Source: Aphis gossypii
Lineage: Eukaryota; Arthropoda; Insecta; Hemiptera; Aphididae
Reading direction: 5' to 3'
Assembly: GCF_020184175.1 (NCBI RefSeq)
Contig: NC_065531.1
Span: forward strand, 15,583,213 to 15,647,212
Length of the DNA: 64,000 bases
Part shown: positions 63,301 to 64,000 of the stretch, piece by piece
Position numbering within the stretch: position 1 is the stretch's first letter
How the letters are laid out: every line of letters begins with the position of its first letter
Notes under the pieces: model-generated
What the model saw: only the letters and a program-made list of their open reading frames with translations
Databases searched by the model: none
Told to the model about the DNA's origin: nothing
Translations under genes and position numbers: made by a program

Positions 63301-63937
63301 ATTGTTTATACTTAACATGATTACGACGTTACGAATCACCAATTATTTGTTCATTTGGTAGAATACTTTTTCACCGATCGAATACTGACTCATACAACAA
63401 ATCTACCTTATTTTAAATCACAATACGGAACTAAAATAATGTGTTAACTGAATTTTTCCAAAGCATAACGAATAACAATACCTATACACGCATACAATAC
63501 GATTTTTCTTTGTTTAGTATGAGTTAAATTTTTAAACAGTATTTATAGCACGACTTTTACACGCTCGAAAATATACACATTATATTTTATTATAAAATAT
63601 GTATTTCATTTTTTTAATATTTAGTTTAAAAAAAAATATTAATGTTAGCAGTCAACAAATTTAATAGAATAATATTAATATACTTATTAAATACAATACC
63701 TATCTAGTAGATTACATGAATAATAAACCATCAAGAAGCAATAATATACGAAATTATATTCTAATAAAGAATTTGATTTTTATCTTAACTGTTTTAAATT
63801 ATTTATTTAAATAATTCCTAACAAAAATAATAATAATAATAAATGATAAATTAACGACTTTTCTCGTCTATAGACTCCGAAAGTCCGAAGATAGTGTAAT
63901 AATTGTGACGATTCAAGTTTGAAATTGGAAAGCGTAC
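60318..63937. other. No supported gene
   Basis: Uniformly AT-rich; nothing recognised on either strand. Confidence 0.55.
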
Positions 63938-64000
63938 CTTTGTCGCATTTGAAAAACAATTCTAGATGAATTTCGGTTGCAGACGTTGTTTCAATTTTTT
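63938..64000 (-). CDS. Possible partial exon running off the right end
   Basis: On the minus strand one frame is open from the window edge (IETTSATEIHLELFFKCDK) to AAAG|GTACGC, an acceptable donor at 63938/63937. The local base composition is less AT-biased than the preceding kilobases. The acceptor would lie outside the window. The other frames contain stops. If it belongs to the mannosidase gene it must be separated from the 27371 exon by at least one more exon, since the phases differ. Weak evidence. Confidence 0.22.

Noticed and set aside
1..64000. CRISPR arrays, bacterial operons, riboswitches
   Set aside because: No regularly spaced repeats, no ribosome binding sites; the sequence is eukaryotic in every visible respect.

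Overview
This is eukaryotic, very AT-rich, intron- and repeat-dominated DNA. It has dense TA and AAT microsatellites, constant TAGGTA/TACCTA words, eukaryotic-type tRNA genes with Pol III terminators, and many small terminal-inverted-repeat elements. The overall texture resembles aphid (Hemiptera, Aphididae) genomic sequence. That assignment is inference from composition, not from a diagnostic gene. No complete protein gene is visible, and almost all open frames of 60-190 codons look like chance in low-complexity sequence.

Protein coding. One exon is clear: minus strand 27371-27199, a 173-nt internal exon with consensus splice sites. It encodes the start of the catalytic domain of a Golgi-type alpha-mannosidase II (glycoside hydrolase family 38; PHSHNDPGW signature). 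The rest of that gene was not found, so if it is intact it has very large introns or extends outside the window. Weaker exon candidates are: a signal-peptide-like first exon on minus at 44445-44301; a phase-compatible exon pair on plus at 54108-54236 and 54376-54502; plus-strand exons at 19558-19696 and 21361-21567; and an open frame running off the right end on minus (63938-64000).

RNA genes. Five tRNA genes lie within 12.6 kb: two tRNA-Val(TAC) at 23.4 and 24.7 kb (plus), and three tRNA-Ser(TGA) at 30.2 and 30.5 kb (minus) and 35.9 kb (plus). The first and third Ser genes sit in an inverted duplication of about 0.5 kb (29753-30241 versus 35877-36408). The first and second share their 5' flanks.

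Mobile DNA. There are five hAT-like miniature elements, four with 8-bp or near-8-bp target duplications (11.3, 35.1, 37.9 and 46.1 kb) and one degraded (36.8 kb). One PIF/Harbinger-like element (9.25 kb, TTA duplication) is nested inside a Tc1/mariner-like element. That mariner-like family has ends TA|CAG..TGATTCA..., and at least eight copies or fragments occur here (5.4, 6.7, 9.1, 41.0, 48.6, 49.2, 55.2, 59.3 kb, plus a right end at 53.7 kb). A diverged tandem duplication (period about 446 bp) lies at 12.4-13.2 kb.

Layout. 0-9 kb: AT-rich with CpG-bearing islands and chance ORFs. 9-13 kb: nested elements and the tandem duplication. 13-23 kb: mostly featureless, with two weak exon candidates. 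23-37 kb: tRNA genes, the mannosidase exon and hAT-like elements. 37-49 kb: mobile elements and the signal-peptide candidate. 49-64 kb: more mariner-like elements, the unrecognised exon pair, and featureless sequence.
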